Assembly (NCBI GenBank): GCA_021324015.1
Contig: JAJPJX010000196.1
Location: 1-47,305 of the forward strand
DNA length: 47,305 nucleotides
DNA from: Solibacteraceae bacterium
GTDB lineage: Bacteria; Acidobacteriota; Terriglobia; Bryobacterales; Bryobacteraceae
Direction of reading: 5' to 3'
Shown: piece by piece, positions 1 through 8,900 of the stretch
How positions within the stretch are numbered: the stretch's first letter is position 1
How the letters are laid out: each line of letters starts with the position of its first letter
Made by a program: the position numbers and the translations under genes
Notes under the pieces: model-generated
Database searches by the model: none
The model's input: the letters and a program-made list of their open reading frames with translations, nothing else
What the model was told of the DNA's origin: nothing

Positions 1-5
1 TCAAA

Positions 6-100
6 TTTCGGGCTCATCCCGCATTGGAATCGAAAGCCGTTTTCAGGCTCATCTCGTATTGGAATCAATTCTCGATTTCAGGCTCATTTCTGGATTGGAA
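6..100. repeat. Three 35-bp-period direct repeats, IS21-like end
   Basis: The motif TTTCRGGCTCATYYC followed by an ATTGGAA core occurs at 6-31, 41-66 and 76-100. The starts are exactly 35 bp apart, with only 9-10 variable bases between copies. Arrays of this sort are known at the inner ends of IS21-family elements, where they bind the transposase. No transposase gene is visible, so the element would lie to the left of the window. The rightmost copy runs into the end of the leftmost phage gene, which suggests an insertion junction near 100. The family assignment is from memory of the motif style and is an inference. Confidence 0.5.
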
Positions 101-422
101 AATGCTGCACCGGCTGCAACCAGCGCCGGTCGGCGGATGCTCCGTAGGATTGCCAAGTTTGAAGTGCTGCCGTGATCCAGGTGACCTCAGACTCGGTGAA
201 CTCGAGGTCCTTGGCCGGAATGGAAAGAGAGGGATTCCATAGCACGCGCTCCTGGCCGGCGACGATCTCGCGCTTCAGTTCAATAGCCTTTTCCTCGTCG
301 GCATCGAGCGCGATGTGATCCTGGACTGCCCAGATCGCACGAATAGAACCCACGTCTGCCCGCTGCGCGCCGAGGAGGGCGTGCAGATTCAGATGCTGGG
401 TGTGGTCCAGCATGAGTTTCAT
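84..422 (-). CDS. Small phage-end hypothetical protein, C-terminus altered
   Basis: A predicted 112-residue acidic/mixed soluble protein with no recognised domain, membrane segment or signal peptide. The ATG at 422 is chosen because codons further upstream overlap a better-supported reading frame at 440-667. It is the last gene of the leftward late block, after the lysozyme and the coiled-coil membrane protein. Small unknown proteins are common at that position. The last residues (HFPIQK) and the stop are read from the repeat array at 76-100, so the native C-terminus was probably replaced by the insertion of the repeat-bearing element. Function unknown. Confidence 0.5.
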   Translation of the reverse strand: MKLMLDHTQHLNLHALLGAQRADVGSIRAIWAVQDHIALDADEEKAIELKREIVAGQERVLWNPSLSIPAKDLEFTESEVTWITAALQTWQSYGASADRRWLQPVQHFPIQK

Positions 423-439
423 AGAATGATCTTGTCGAA

Positions 440-667
440 TTACGGGTTGGAAGAGAGCAGGATATAGCCTGCGGTCACGCCAGCGGGGTTCTTCACCTTG
501 AGGCATGCAGACCATGCGGACCGGTTGCTGGCGCTCACAATCTCGGCGAAGCGACATCCGTTACCGGACCCGGAAGCGATGATCAGTTTGCCGCCCGCCG
601 TGACCTCCAGGAGCGTGCGCTCGTAACGAACGCCGGGGGGCGACCAGAGTGTTCAGTGTCAGCTCAC
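440..667 (-). pseudogene. Broken small phage protein (two frameshifts near the start)
   Basis: Read from about 640 down to the stop at 440-442, one frame gives a convincing protein ending (VRYERTLLEVTAGGK then IIASGSGNGCRFAEIVSA and a further 28 residues), but it has no usable start codon. A GTG at 665-667 with an AAAGG ribosome-binding site is just upstream. Adding one T after its second codon and removing one C from the run of six (plus-strand G run 635-640) would give MSLTLNTLVAPGVRYERT and join both parts into a protein of about 75 residues. As written the GTG frame stops at once. Either the gene has decayed or there are two small base-calling errors. Function unknown. Confidence 0.5.
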
Positions 668-748
668 AATGCCTTTCAGCTTCAGTTCAGAATTGTGTTC
701 AGCTTGGTCCGGATTTCTCGTGGAGGGTGCCTGGCGCGGTTGGCATGG

Positions 749-1501
749 CTACGGATGCGACGAGACGATCTGCGCGCCTTTCACGGTCAGGTTGGTTGCT
801 GGGTTCAGGTTGCGATAGATCACGATCCCGTTGAGGCCGTAGCCGAGCAGCCGGTCATACCAGCGTGGCTTCGTGAGCCGGTTGATATTGGCCGTGATTC
901 CATTCATGTTCGTGCCGATGCCCTGCCACGTAGTAATGGCCGTGGGGAGAGCGGTGCGCACATCCGTGGACATCTGGCCGAAGTTCATGGCCGCACGTTC
1001 GATGCCCTTCGACGCGCCGACGTACCGATTGAAGACGCAATCCGGGTTGTACTCGCAATCCAGGAATAGCGGTGCCGCGTCATCCACCTGCCTCGTGATG
1101 CTGGCGGCGTGGACGAGCGCCGGTTTCAGATCGCCGCGGAGTTCCTCGACCTTTTCGAGCGCGACATCGACGCGGGCCAGCGTATCGCCCATGCGCCGGT
1201 CGGCAGTGCTCCGGATTTGCCCCACCTCGCCCATGGCATCCCTTCGCAGCGCCGCCACCTGGCGCTCCGTGCGGCCGAGCAGGTCCTTCCGCGCCGCCTC
1301 TACCTGGCTGGCGAGACCGCCGCGGGCGGCCCGGACCTCAGCCAGGACCGCCGTTCGCGCGGCCTGCAACTCGACTGTGACCGCGCCCGGTAACGCACGG
1401 GTGGCCACAGTTGCGGCGTGCAGAAGGAGTATGGCCTGTACGGCCACTCCCGTGAGGGCGGCCAACAGGGCGCAGGTGAGCGCGATCTTAAGCCGCCGCA
1501 T
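749..1501 (-). CDS. Membrane-anchored coiled-coil protein of the lysis region
   Basis: Predicted 250 residues. The start MRRLKIALTC is chosen because it overlaps the end of the lysozyme gene by 14 bp; a longer frame would lie inside the lysozyme gene. Residues about 5-33 form one hydrophobic segment (ALTCALLAALTGVAVQAILLL), followed by about 100 residues of Ala/Arg/Glu-rich heptad-like helix (for example AARTAVLAEVRAARGGL). The C-terminal third has two close cysteines (CEYNPDC) and is more globular. An N-terminal anchor with a long helix next to an endolysin suggests a spanin-like or envelope-spanning role, but no lipobox or second partner is seen. Role is inference. Confidence 0.65.
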   Translation of the reverse strand: MRRLKIALTCALLAALTGVAVQAILLLHAATVATRALPGAVTVELQAARTAVLAEVRAARGGLASQVEAARKDLLGRTERQVAALRRDAMGEVGQIRSTADRRMGDTLARVDVALEKVEELRGDLKPALVHAASITRQVDDAAPLFLDCEYNPDCVFNRYVGASKGIERAAMNFGQMSTDVRTALPTAITTWQGIGTNMNGITANINRLTKPRWYDRLLGYGLNGIVIYRNLNPATNLTVKGAQIVSSHP

Positions 1502-2051
1502 TCGACACCTCCGCCGCCCGCCGGAACAGGTCTGCGGTCGCCGTATTCCTCCACTCCTGGATTCCCGCCCGGTGGCACTGATCGGCGCAGGCCTGCCAGT
1601 CGCATGTCTTTGCCGCCACCGTGAGGTGCGGAAATTTCGACACCAGCCCGCCAGCGCCCAGTTGGAACGCCATGTCGAGCAGCGCCTCCTGAGCGGGCCC
1701 GGGAAATTGAGCGAAGCCCGGCAGCAAGTGGGAGAGCGCCGAGTGGAACCCAGCCAAGTCCGCATCTTGCAGTGCATCGACTGCCGCCGGCGTCATCCGA
1801 AGCATAGAGCGCTCTTCGTAGTATTTCGGCAGCATCGCCGCCTGGAGTTCCTTCACCCGGCGCCACTCGGCGATCTTGTCTTCCGGCGCCGCCACCGTGC
1901 CGTCCATCCGGACCATGGCGATTCCGTTCATGGCATCGGGCGAAGGAATCATATGGCCGACCCCGCAGGTCACCAGACCGAGCGTATCCAGGTAGAGATG
2001 CGGAACGACGCCTTCGTGCAGGCGCAATCGCGCCTTCAGATCTTCAAACAT
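1488..2051 (-). CDS. Endolysin, T4-type lysozyme (GH24)
   Basis: Predicted 187 residues. Family GH24 cleaves the beta-1,4 bond between N-acetylmuramic acid and N-acetylglucosamine in the host wall at lysis. The diagnostic spacing E-8-D-5-T is met by Glu13, Asp22 and Thr28 in LHEG...YLDTLGLVTCGVGH, and the G-x-GH motif follows. Length is normal for the family. There is no signal peptide or signal-arrest segment, so export would need a holin; no certain holin is recognised nearby. The ATG at 2051 has AAAGGACATCGCA before it. The gene lies between the 1297-aa tail protein and the coiled-coil membrane protein, with which it overlaps. Confidence 0.88.
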   Translation of the reverse strand: MFEDLKARLRLHEGVVPHLYLDTLGLVTCGVGHMIPSPDAMNGIAMVRMDGTVAAPEDKIAEWRRVKELQAAMLPKYYEERSMLRMTPAAVDALQDADLAGFHSALSHLLPGFAQFPGPAQEALLDMAFQLGAGGLVSKFPHLTVAAKTCDWQACADQCHRAGIQEWRNTATADLFRRAAEVSNAAA

Positions 2052-2072
2052 TGCGATGTCCTTTAAGTGGGA

Positions 2073-5000
2073 TTAAATGAACGAGGGGTTGCTTGGCTGC
2101 GTCGGCAAGGGCAACGGCCATCCGTAAAGGCACAGATGGTCGTAGGCCCAGAACTTGATCACCGGCACGCCTGTGCGCTGCGCCGCCTGGTACTCACGCT
2201 GCCAGGGCCAGGCGAGGTTGTACCAGCCCATGAGATACCGGCAATGGGCGCGATCCCAAGCGAGCTCTGCGAACGGGTATGCCGCACAACGCTTCGCCGT
2301 GTCGAGATTGTGATCAACACCGGCGTACTGGAAACCTTCGCAAAGCAGCGTGTCGAATCCGGAGCCGGCGCGCGACTGCCAGGCGGGCGGCAGATTCACG
2401 TGGCGCAGCAGCCGGCACCGGTCCGGGTCGTTCACGTCCATGGGCCAGAGGAGTTCGAACAGCGCCGCTGGAGTCTGTGCCAGCACCGCCGACTGGATGC
2501 CTGCCACGTAGTTGCCCAGCCGCGCCCGCAGGAAGTTCGCATCGGCGTAGGCGTTCACGCTGGGGTCGTCGTTGGCGGTTAAGAACGTGGCGAGCGGGCG
2601 GGCAAGAGCCTCAAACGCGGCCGCCGCCGTGTCCGCGTCATAGAACGCCATGCCTGTCGCGCCTTGGATGTACCACCACAGCACCTCGCCAAACTGGAGC
2701 CGCGGCGGGATGTCGGCGGCGGTCATCAATCCTGCCATCTCCGCGTACGCCGAGGCCATGTACGACTCCACCACCGCGGAGAACGCGCACATGGAGCTTT
2801 TGAGGCTGGCGAAACCGGTGTCCGTCTCTACGGGAATGTCGCCGGGAAACCGCTGAACCCACACCTGCCCGCTCCCCGGGTCGTCCGGAGGATTCACCAA
2901 CTCCTGCGAGAAGGACACAGTCACGGCGATACCGGCTGCCTTGAGCGCGGCGAAGTAGTCCGCGTGCCAGTCGCGGAAGGCGCGGTTGAGGGTCTGGCTC
3001 GCTGCGGGGTCGATGACCCACGTGGGATCGACCGCGCCAGTGTTCAGGCTTCCGGTGACCGTCGCTGTCCCGTGCGCCGTGGTCGTATCCACCGATAGCG
3101 AATACTGCCAGTTCACCCCAGTGCTGCGGCACGTGATCGTCAGCACCGGCCCGGTCGCAGAGGCCCACACGCCGACCAGCGTGGCGTTGATGAAGTACGC
3201 GAAGTGAGCGGCGATGGTCTCCGGCGTGTCGGCGGGAAACACCGTCTTGCCGATCGCGCCGTCCCCGATGTGCACCCAGATCACATCCTGATCGGCAAAA
3301 GAGCCGCCGAACGTTACCGTCGCACTCGGATAACGGCCACCCACCGCCTTGCGCTGATTCCACCAGAACACACCGCAGTAATGATCGACCTCGCCCACCA
3401 GGCCCAGCTTCTGGAGATGCCAGATCAATCGCTGCGGTGAGAGCTTATACGTATGGTCCGTGTCGAAGTCGGTCGCTAGGCCCACGTCCCCGCGCGTCTG
3501 CGGCGCGTCGGGCACGTCGCCGGGAATCGCGCATTCGAGGTAATCGAAATAGAAGTACCACCCGCCGCTCGCCGGATTCTTTCCGCCGGTCATCTCCAGC
3601 ACGATGCAGTGCTTGCCCGCCGGCACATTCGCGAACAGCAAGCGGCGCGCCAGCATGGCCGAGCCGTAGCAATCGAGCGTAGCCGGCGCGCCGCCGTCCA
3701 GCGTGGCCTGGATGGACCCGCAGTTCGAATCGAGCCAGGTGCCCAGATAAATGTCGTGCGCATATTGGCAATGCGTCTCGATGGTGAGGGTGCGCGTCTC
3801 GTAAGCGCTGTAAGCGGACCGAATGGACCGCCCGCGGCTCCAATAGGCGGGCACCTTGGGATCGACAAACGACGGGTCCTCCCAATAACCGGCGCGCACC
3901 ACCCACGGGTTGTCCTCCTCGATGCGCACCGATCCTGGCCCTGCGACCTTGAGCGGGCGCACCCCGTTCGGATCGCTTACCGTCCAGTTGGTCACGCGTA
4001 CGTTCCATTCGGCCGGCGTGTAGCCGGCGCTGTTTGAGAGCGCGGGCGCGAACGTCAGCCAGAGCTTCGTCAGATCCGTCCAGCCCAGCGCGTCGAAATC
4101 GACCGACACGTGCCAAGGCACGTTGTCGGAGGAGCCGCCAGCCAACTGGACCGTGGCTGGCGTGAACTTGAGATTGTCGCTCCCGTGGAGTTCGTAGAAC
4201 GTCACGGCGCTGCCATCGGCACCAGGTTCCGCAGTGATCGTGACGGTGTTATCCGATGCGGTCGCAGAGAGCGATACGGGTCCGTTTGCGGACCAATCGA
4301 CGGCATTGATCTGATCGGCGATATTCGAGCAAACCTCAAAGGCCGACAGGCCGGTGAGCGTCGCGCCATCGGAGCCATCCGAACTGGTAACCGAGATGGG
4401 GCCCTGAATTCCGGGGCGGAGGGTAACCGTGATCTCGTTACCCTGGTCGCCGTCGGCCGCAGCCGTACAATTCGGGTCATTCGCGGTGATCTGGTCTGCA
4501 ATGTTGGTGGCGACCTCGGCGGCGGACAGACCATCCTGGGCGCATGAATAGACGACCGTATCTATCTGGACCCAATGGCTGTAATCGCCTAAGGTGGCCG
4601 GTCCGGAGCCGTCCGAACTGGAGACCTCCACCGGCCCCATTACGCCACTCCGGAGCGAGATGATGACGCCGTTGCCCTGCGCGCCGCCGGCCGTCGCAGT
4701 GCAACTGGAATCAGTCGCGGCGATCTGGCCGGCGATGTTGGCGGCGATCTGCGCCGATGAAAGCGCACCCTGATTGCACGAGTACCGTGCCGAGCCGATC
4801 TGTGCCCAGTGCACATAGTCGCTGAGGGTGGCCGTTCCGGAACCATCGGAGCTCGACACCGAGATCGGCCCCGCCACGCCCGATTTGAGCGCGATGGTGA
4901 TTTCGTTGTTGTACACACCGCCCACGGTGGCCGTGCAGTTGGGGTCTGAGGAATTAATCTGGCCCGCAAGCGCCTGCGCAACCTGCGCGCTGTTCATGTC

Positions 5001-5966
5001 GTCCTCGCGAGTCTGGTACCTGTTGCCGCCGATCTGCACCCAATGCACGTACATGGTCAACGTGGCCGTTGCGGAACCGTCGGAACTCGAAACGACCAGA
5101 TCGGTGAGCGCGATGAGCGTCTTAAGGAAGACAGTGATCTCGTTACCGTAGGCGCCGCCCACAGTCGCGCCGCAGTACGGGTCGGTCGAGTTGATCTGCG
5201 CCGCGATGGCCTGCGCGGCCCCGGCGCTATTCAGTCCATCCTCCTGGACGCCATAAATGTGATTCCACCCGTGCGATTGAGACTGAATCTGCACATAGTG
5301 CGTGTAGTTCGAGTTACCCTGCCACCACATCGCCTGAATGCAGGACTCGTGGTCTCCTTGCCACCACATGGCCTGCACGCACGAGCCGCTGACGGTCTGC
5401 CACCACATGTCCTGCTCGCAGGAGGTGGACGCTGGCTGCCACCACATGGCCTGTACGCAGGAGGTGCCGCCGCTGGCTCCGGATTGGACGGTGTAGTCAA
5501 ACGCGCGGTTCTGGTACCAGAGCGTCACGCGATCGGCAGCAGTTGGCGCGCCCACCTCGAGCGTGAAAACTCCGGACGCGCCGGTGCGGCCGGATGGACC
5601 CGTCGCCAACTGTTTCAGCGGATGCTGGAGCAAGTTCCCATTCGCGTCGTAAGCGTTCAGATACGCCCAATCGATCCACGGCCACCGCTTCGATTCGAAT
5701 GCCTGGATGCCCTGCCACTCGATATCGAAATCGAGCTTCAGTCCGGTGAGATTCCCGTCCGGCAGGTAAGCGAATCGTGGATGGCCGAAGGGATCGTGCT
5801 TCTGAAACAGCACCAGCACTGCGAAATCGCCCTGGTCGCGGAAGACGCCCGACAGGCTGAAGGCTGAGTCCGATGCACCCCAGAGCGCGGCCGCAGCGCC
5901 ATAGGAGTCAAAGCCCTGGAGATGCATCGTCCGGTGCGGCTGGAGTTTGTAGATCGTTTCGGGCAT
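2073..5966 (-). CDS. Giant repeat-rich tail protein with C-terminal TIM-barrel-like region
   Basis: Predicted 1297 residues; the start ATG overlaps the stop of the hub gene (TGATG). From the N-terminus: a beta-rich region (about 1-165); four exact 13-residue repeats with core SCVQAMWWQ (about 168-218); four to five beta-rich repeats of about 78 residues (about 222-560) with signatures HWVQIG, CTATVGG, NEITI and VSSSDGS; a carbohydrate-binding-like beta region (about 640-850); a further diverged copy of the 78-residue unit (about 885-965); and a C-terminal alpha/beta part (about 970-1297) with many Trp and Tyr, resembling the TIM-barrel tail domain of siphovirus surface proteins. Location after the hub implies a tail-tip fibre or receptor-binding/sugar-cleaving protein. 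No catalytic residues are assigned. Confidence 0.7.
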   Translation of the reverse strand: MPETIYKLQPHRTMHLQGFDSYGAAAALWGASDSAFSLSGVFRDQGDFAVLVLFQKHDPFGHPRFAYLPDGNLTGLKLDFDIEWQGIQAFESKRWPWIDWAYLNAYDANGNLLQHPLKQLATGPSGRTGASGVFTLEVGAPTAADRVTLWYQNRAFDYTVQSGASGGTSCVQAMWWQPASTSCEQDMWWQTVSGSCVQAMWWQGDHESCIQAMWWQGNSNYTHYVQIQSQSHGWNHIYGVQEDGLNSAGAAQAIAAQINSTDPYCGATVGGAYGNEITVFLKTLIALTDLVVSSSDGSATATLTMYVHWVQIGGNRYQTREDDMNSAQVAQALAGQINSSDPNCTATVGGVYNNEITIALKSGVAGPISVSSSDGSGTATLSDYVHWAQIGSARYSCNQGALSSAQIAANIAGQIAATDSSCTATAGGAQGNGVIISLRSGVMGPVEVSSSDGSGPATLGDYSHWVQIDTVVYSCAQDGLSAAEVATNIADQITANDPNCTAAADGDQGNEITVTLRPGIQGPISVTSSDGSDGATLTGLSAFEVCSNIADQINAVDWSANGPVSLSATASDNTVTITAEPGADGSAVTFYELHGSDNLKFTPATVQLAGGSSDNVPWHVSVDFDALGWTDLTKLWLTFAPALSNSAGYTPAEWNVRVTNWTVSDPNGVRPLKVAGPGSVRIEEDNPWVVRAGYWEDPSFVDPKVPAYWSRGRSIRSAYSAYETRTLTIETHCQYAHDIYLGTWLDSNCGSIQATLDGGAPATLDCYGSAMLARRLLFANVPAGKHCIVLEMTGGKNPASGGWYFYFDYLECAIPGDVPDAPQTRGDVGLATDFDTDHTYKLSPQRLIWHLQKLGLVGEVDHYCGVFWWNQRKAVGGRYPSATVTFGGSFADQDVIWVHIGDGAIGKTVFPADTPETIAAHFAYFINATLVGVWASATGPVLTITCRSTGVNWQYSLSVDTTTAHGTATVTGSLNTGAVDPTWVIDPAASQTLNRAFRDWHADYFAALKAAGIAVTVSFSQELVNPPDDPGSGQVWVQRFPGDIPVETDTGFASLKSSMCAFSAVVESYMASAYAEMAGLMTAADIPPRLQFGEVLWWYIQGATGMAFYDADTAAAAFEALARPLATFLTANDDPSVNAYADANFLRARLGNYVAGIQSAVLAQTPAALFELLWPMDVNDPDRCRLLRHVNLPPAWQSRAGSGFDTLLCEGFQYAGVDHNLDTAKRCAAYPFAELAWDRAHCRYLMGWYNLAWPWQREYQAAQRTGVPVIKFWAYDHLCLYGWPLPLPTQPSNPSFI
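4290..5303 (-). repeat. Tandem ~78-residue beta repeats in the tail protein
   Basis: At least four units of about 234-240 bp are visible in the protein. Each has a Y/HWxQI strand, an SAxxVAxxIAxQI helix, a DPxCTATxGG turn, an NEITIxLR strand and an SSSDGSxxATL end. The fourth-to-fifth unit is degenerate (TGLSAFEVCSNIADQINA). Another diverged unit occurs further on near 3060-3310. Confidence 0.8.
5319..5465 (-). repeat. Four tandem 39-bp repeats encoding Trp-rich 13-mers
   Basis: The plus-strand string GCCACCACAT starts at 5321, 5360, 5399 and 5438, an exact 39-bp period. It encodes four 13-residue units CxQxMWWQxxxxS on the minus strand (Met at residues 174, 187, 200, 213). Each unit has one Cys, one Met and two adjacent Trp. 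Spacer residues vary between units while the core is kept. Confidence 0.9.
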
Positions 5967-8900
5967 CAGGAGTAGACGAAGACCGACAGATCCGCGCCGG
6001 GATAAAGGCTACCCACGGAGGTAATCGCCAGGCGGATATTCGTGTTCGCCGGAATCAGTGCCGCGGCGTCAATCTGCTCAGCCGTGGCCGCCACCGACGT
6101 TTGGCCCGCCGCTATCGTCAGCGTCATCCACGGGTCGCTCGCGGCCCCCACATAGATCGAGAGGACCAGGGCAGACCCTACCGGAGCGGATTTGACGTAT
6201 GCCTTCACCGAGCCGGCGGTGAAATCCTTGGCGAGGTAGAAGGCGGGCGCCGCGTCGGCCTGAATGCCCAGCACGCCATTCGCCGGGAGCGTGAAGCCCG
6301 CCACCTTGCCCGCTCCCTCTGCGCCGAAGACCCAATCCTCGCGCAAGGGCACATCGCCGTCCGGGGACTCATTGCCGTTCACGTCCACGGTGAACCCGGC
6401 GATCAGTAGGGCCTGATCGATGTAGTTGTCGGTGGGGATATTCAACGTTACCGCACGCAGGGAATCGGCGTTACTGATCGCGGTGGAGTCGCCCGCGTAG
6501 TCCCATGCCGGAGCCTCCACGATCCAGACGGATGTCTGGTCGAGCACCAGCGGCAGGTCCCAGGACAACTGGGTAGCCGTGTTGCCGGTGATCTTCCGCA
6601 ACTGGCCACGGCCCGTGCCCGCGATCACTCGCAGAATGTTGCCGACCTCCGCCCCCGGGGCCATGCCGTCGGGATACTCGACGTTTTGGCAGCCTGAGTC
6701 GGTGATCTGTGTCGGGTTTGTGGAGTTCTCGGCGTCGGCCTTGTAGCGGATGACGAACACGTCGTCAACCTGGACCGACAGTTCCGGGTGGCCGTCCACA
6801 ACCGCCTGCGGCGCCACTGTGAGCGTGCCGGTCGCACTGTCGTATGCGGTGATTGTCAGGTTGATGAAAGGCGCACTACTCTCCGGCCGCCCGATGACAG
6901 ACAGGACCCGTCCGACCGGATTGAACGAGGTCTTGTGCTCCGTGTCGATCAGCCACGAACTCACGATCTGGTTGGGTGCGTTGACTGCACTCACCGGCGC
7001 GCCGACCACGCCGCTGTGGACGATGCGCTTCCCCTTGACCCGGATTTTCGAAACATAGGGCGAGGGCATCGCCCAGGTGGACCGCGCCAGCGGGCCGCCG
7101 AACGTGATCGAGCCTGGCGTATACGTGTTGTTGCTGCCGGGTGTGAGGTCTCCTGACACCTGCGCGCAGATCAGGCCATCCTGCGTGCCGACGAACAGAA
7201 CGTACGAGGCCAGACCGGCGACCGCCGGCCACGTGATGTTCTCCAGCGTGAAGGAGCCGCCGGCCTGCGGGCCGGTGCCGACGAGGACGATGTTGGATGG
7301 CGGCGAGGGCCGTCCGTCCGAATCGATGGCGCATAGGGCCACGCGCAACGTCGTATTGGCGGGGAGTGAGCCACCGGTGGCCGACCGCGAGGCCGATCCG
7401 ACTCCCGGCGCGCCCGCGCCGGGCGAAAACTGATTCACCGGCAGTTTCCCGGTGATGATGAGACTGGCGAGCGCGCTGCCGTCGGCCAGCGTCGTGTAGG
7501 TTTGGTTCGAATCGAACGTCCATTCGTTCGGAAACAGCGCATCCCAGGAGGGCGCCTGCACCTGGTATGGCGCCCAGGCCGGACCGAGGGGGATGGCATA
7601 GAACAACCCCGGCAGCGGCGCGGGTGTCACGTCCACCGGCTTCGGGCCGGCGTCCAGGTCGTACATGGAGTCGGTGACGGTCTGCGCCTCGATCTGCACG
7701 GACCAGTCTTTCCGTAGGCTCCAGCGTTGAATCCGGAACTTGCCCGTCCCACCCGGCACGTCCGGATGCGTGATCGAGACCACCTGGCCGACCTCATTGC
7801 CGAGACCCAGGAGCGTCGTGCCCCAGGCGGCCGCGCGCGCATTGCGCCACTCTGTGGGATTGATGCCGCCGATCTCCTCGCGCACGCGCGTGGCGGCGAT
7901 CCGAAGCGCCTGGCTGAGCGTCGAGCAGCCCACGGAGTGCATCTGAGCGGTTAGCGGGGATTGCGCGCGGCCGTAATAGGCGGCGTGGCTCTTATCGCAG
8001 TACTCCGCGGTGTTGGCTTGGTAGGCGTATGCCACGTCCGCGAACGAGAGCACGATCTTCTCGAACGCCGCCTGGATGGGCGTCAACCGCAGGCTCTGGA
8101 ACAGCATGTTGGCCTGCGTGTACGCGTCCACCGCGCTGGCATTGATGCGGCAGCCGAGTTTCAGCTTGCCGAACTCCCAAGTATAGAAACCCAGGCAGCA
8201 GTTGAGCACTTCCGTCAGCCAGTCCCGGAACGGTTTCTGGCTGCCGATCACACCCTGGAATTGGAACTGCGTCTCGGTGATCGCGTAAGTGTCGGCTTCG
8301 GCGTAACCGGCGCTCACCGCGTCGGCGATGGGCAGAAGATTCAGATTCTGCTGCTCGTCGTAATACTGAAAGGTCCAACTGCCGTCGGGATTCCGGTTAA
8401 TCTGCGCGCCGTTAAGCGCCTGCCCCTCGGCGGTGATCGAATACGCGGTGCCGGATGTGGCGCCCAAGATCGGCGGCACCTGGTCGGCGGCGATCTCGGC
8501 GGCGCCGCTGCCGTCGCCGGCGACAAGCGACGGTAGCACGAACGTGGCCAGTTGATCCGCCGACGCGGGCCCGGAGCCACCAGCCGGGTTCGAACCGGTC
8601 GAGGGATCGCCGTAGAGGCCCATCGCGCGCAAGAGCATGTTGACGGCGATCCAGAACGGATTCACCAGGCCGCGGACGGCGCTGCGGTTTCTGTTCTTAT
8701 CCCACACCCAGCCCCACAGCCCGTAGTCGACCGGTACTTTCATCTGGTGCTGGTCCGGCGTGCTGGGCTGGATCTTGCTGTCCTTCGAAATCCGGATCTC
8801 GCAGGCGGCGGTGCCGGCCGCGAAGGTGTTGGGCTGCCACACCTGCGGCGTGCCCTGGCCCAGGGAGAAGGAATCGGTCGCCGAATTCGCCGGGTCATTT

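Noticed and set aside
6-100. CRISPR-like array
   Set aside because: The units are regular, but the parts between them are only about 9-10 bases, far shorter than spacers, and there are no cas genes.
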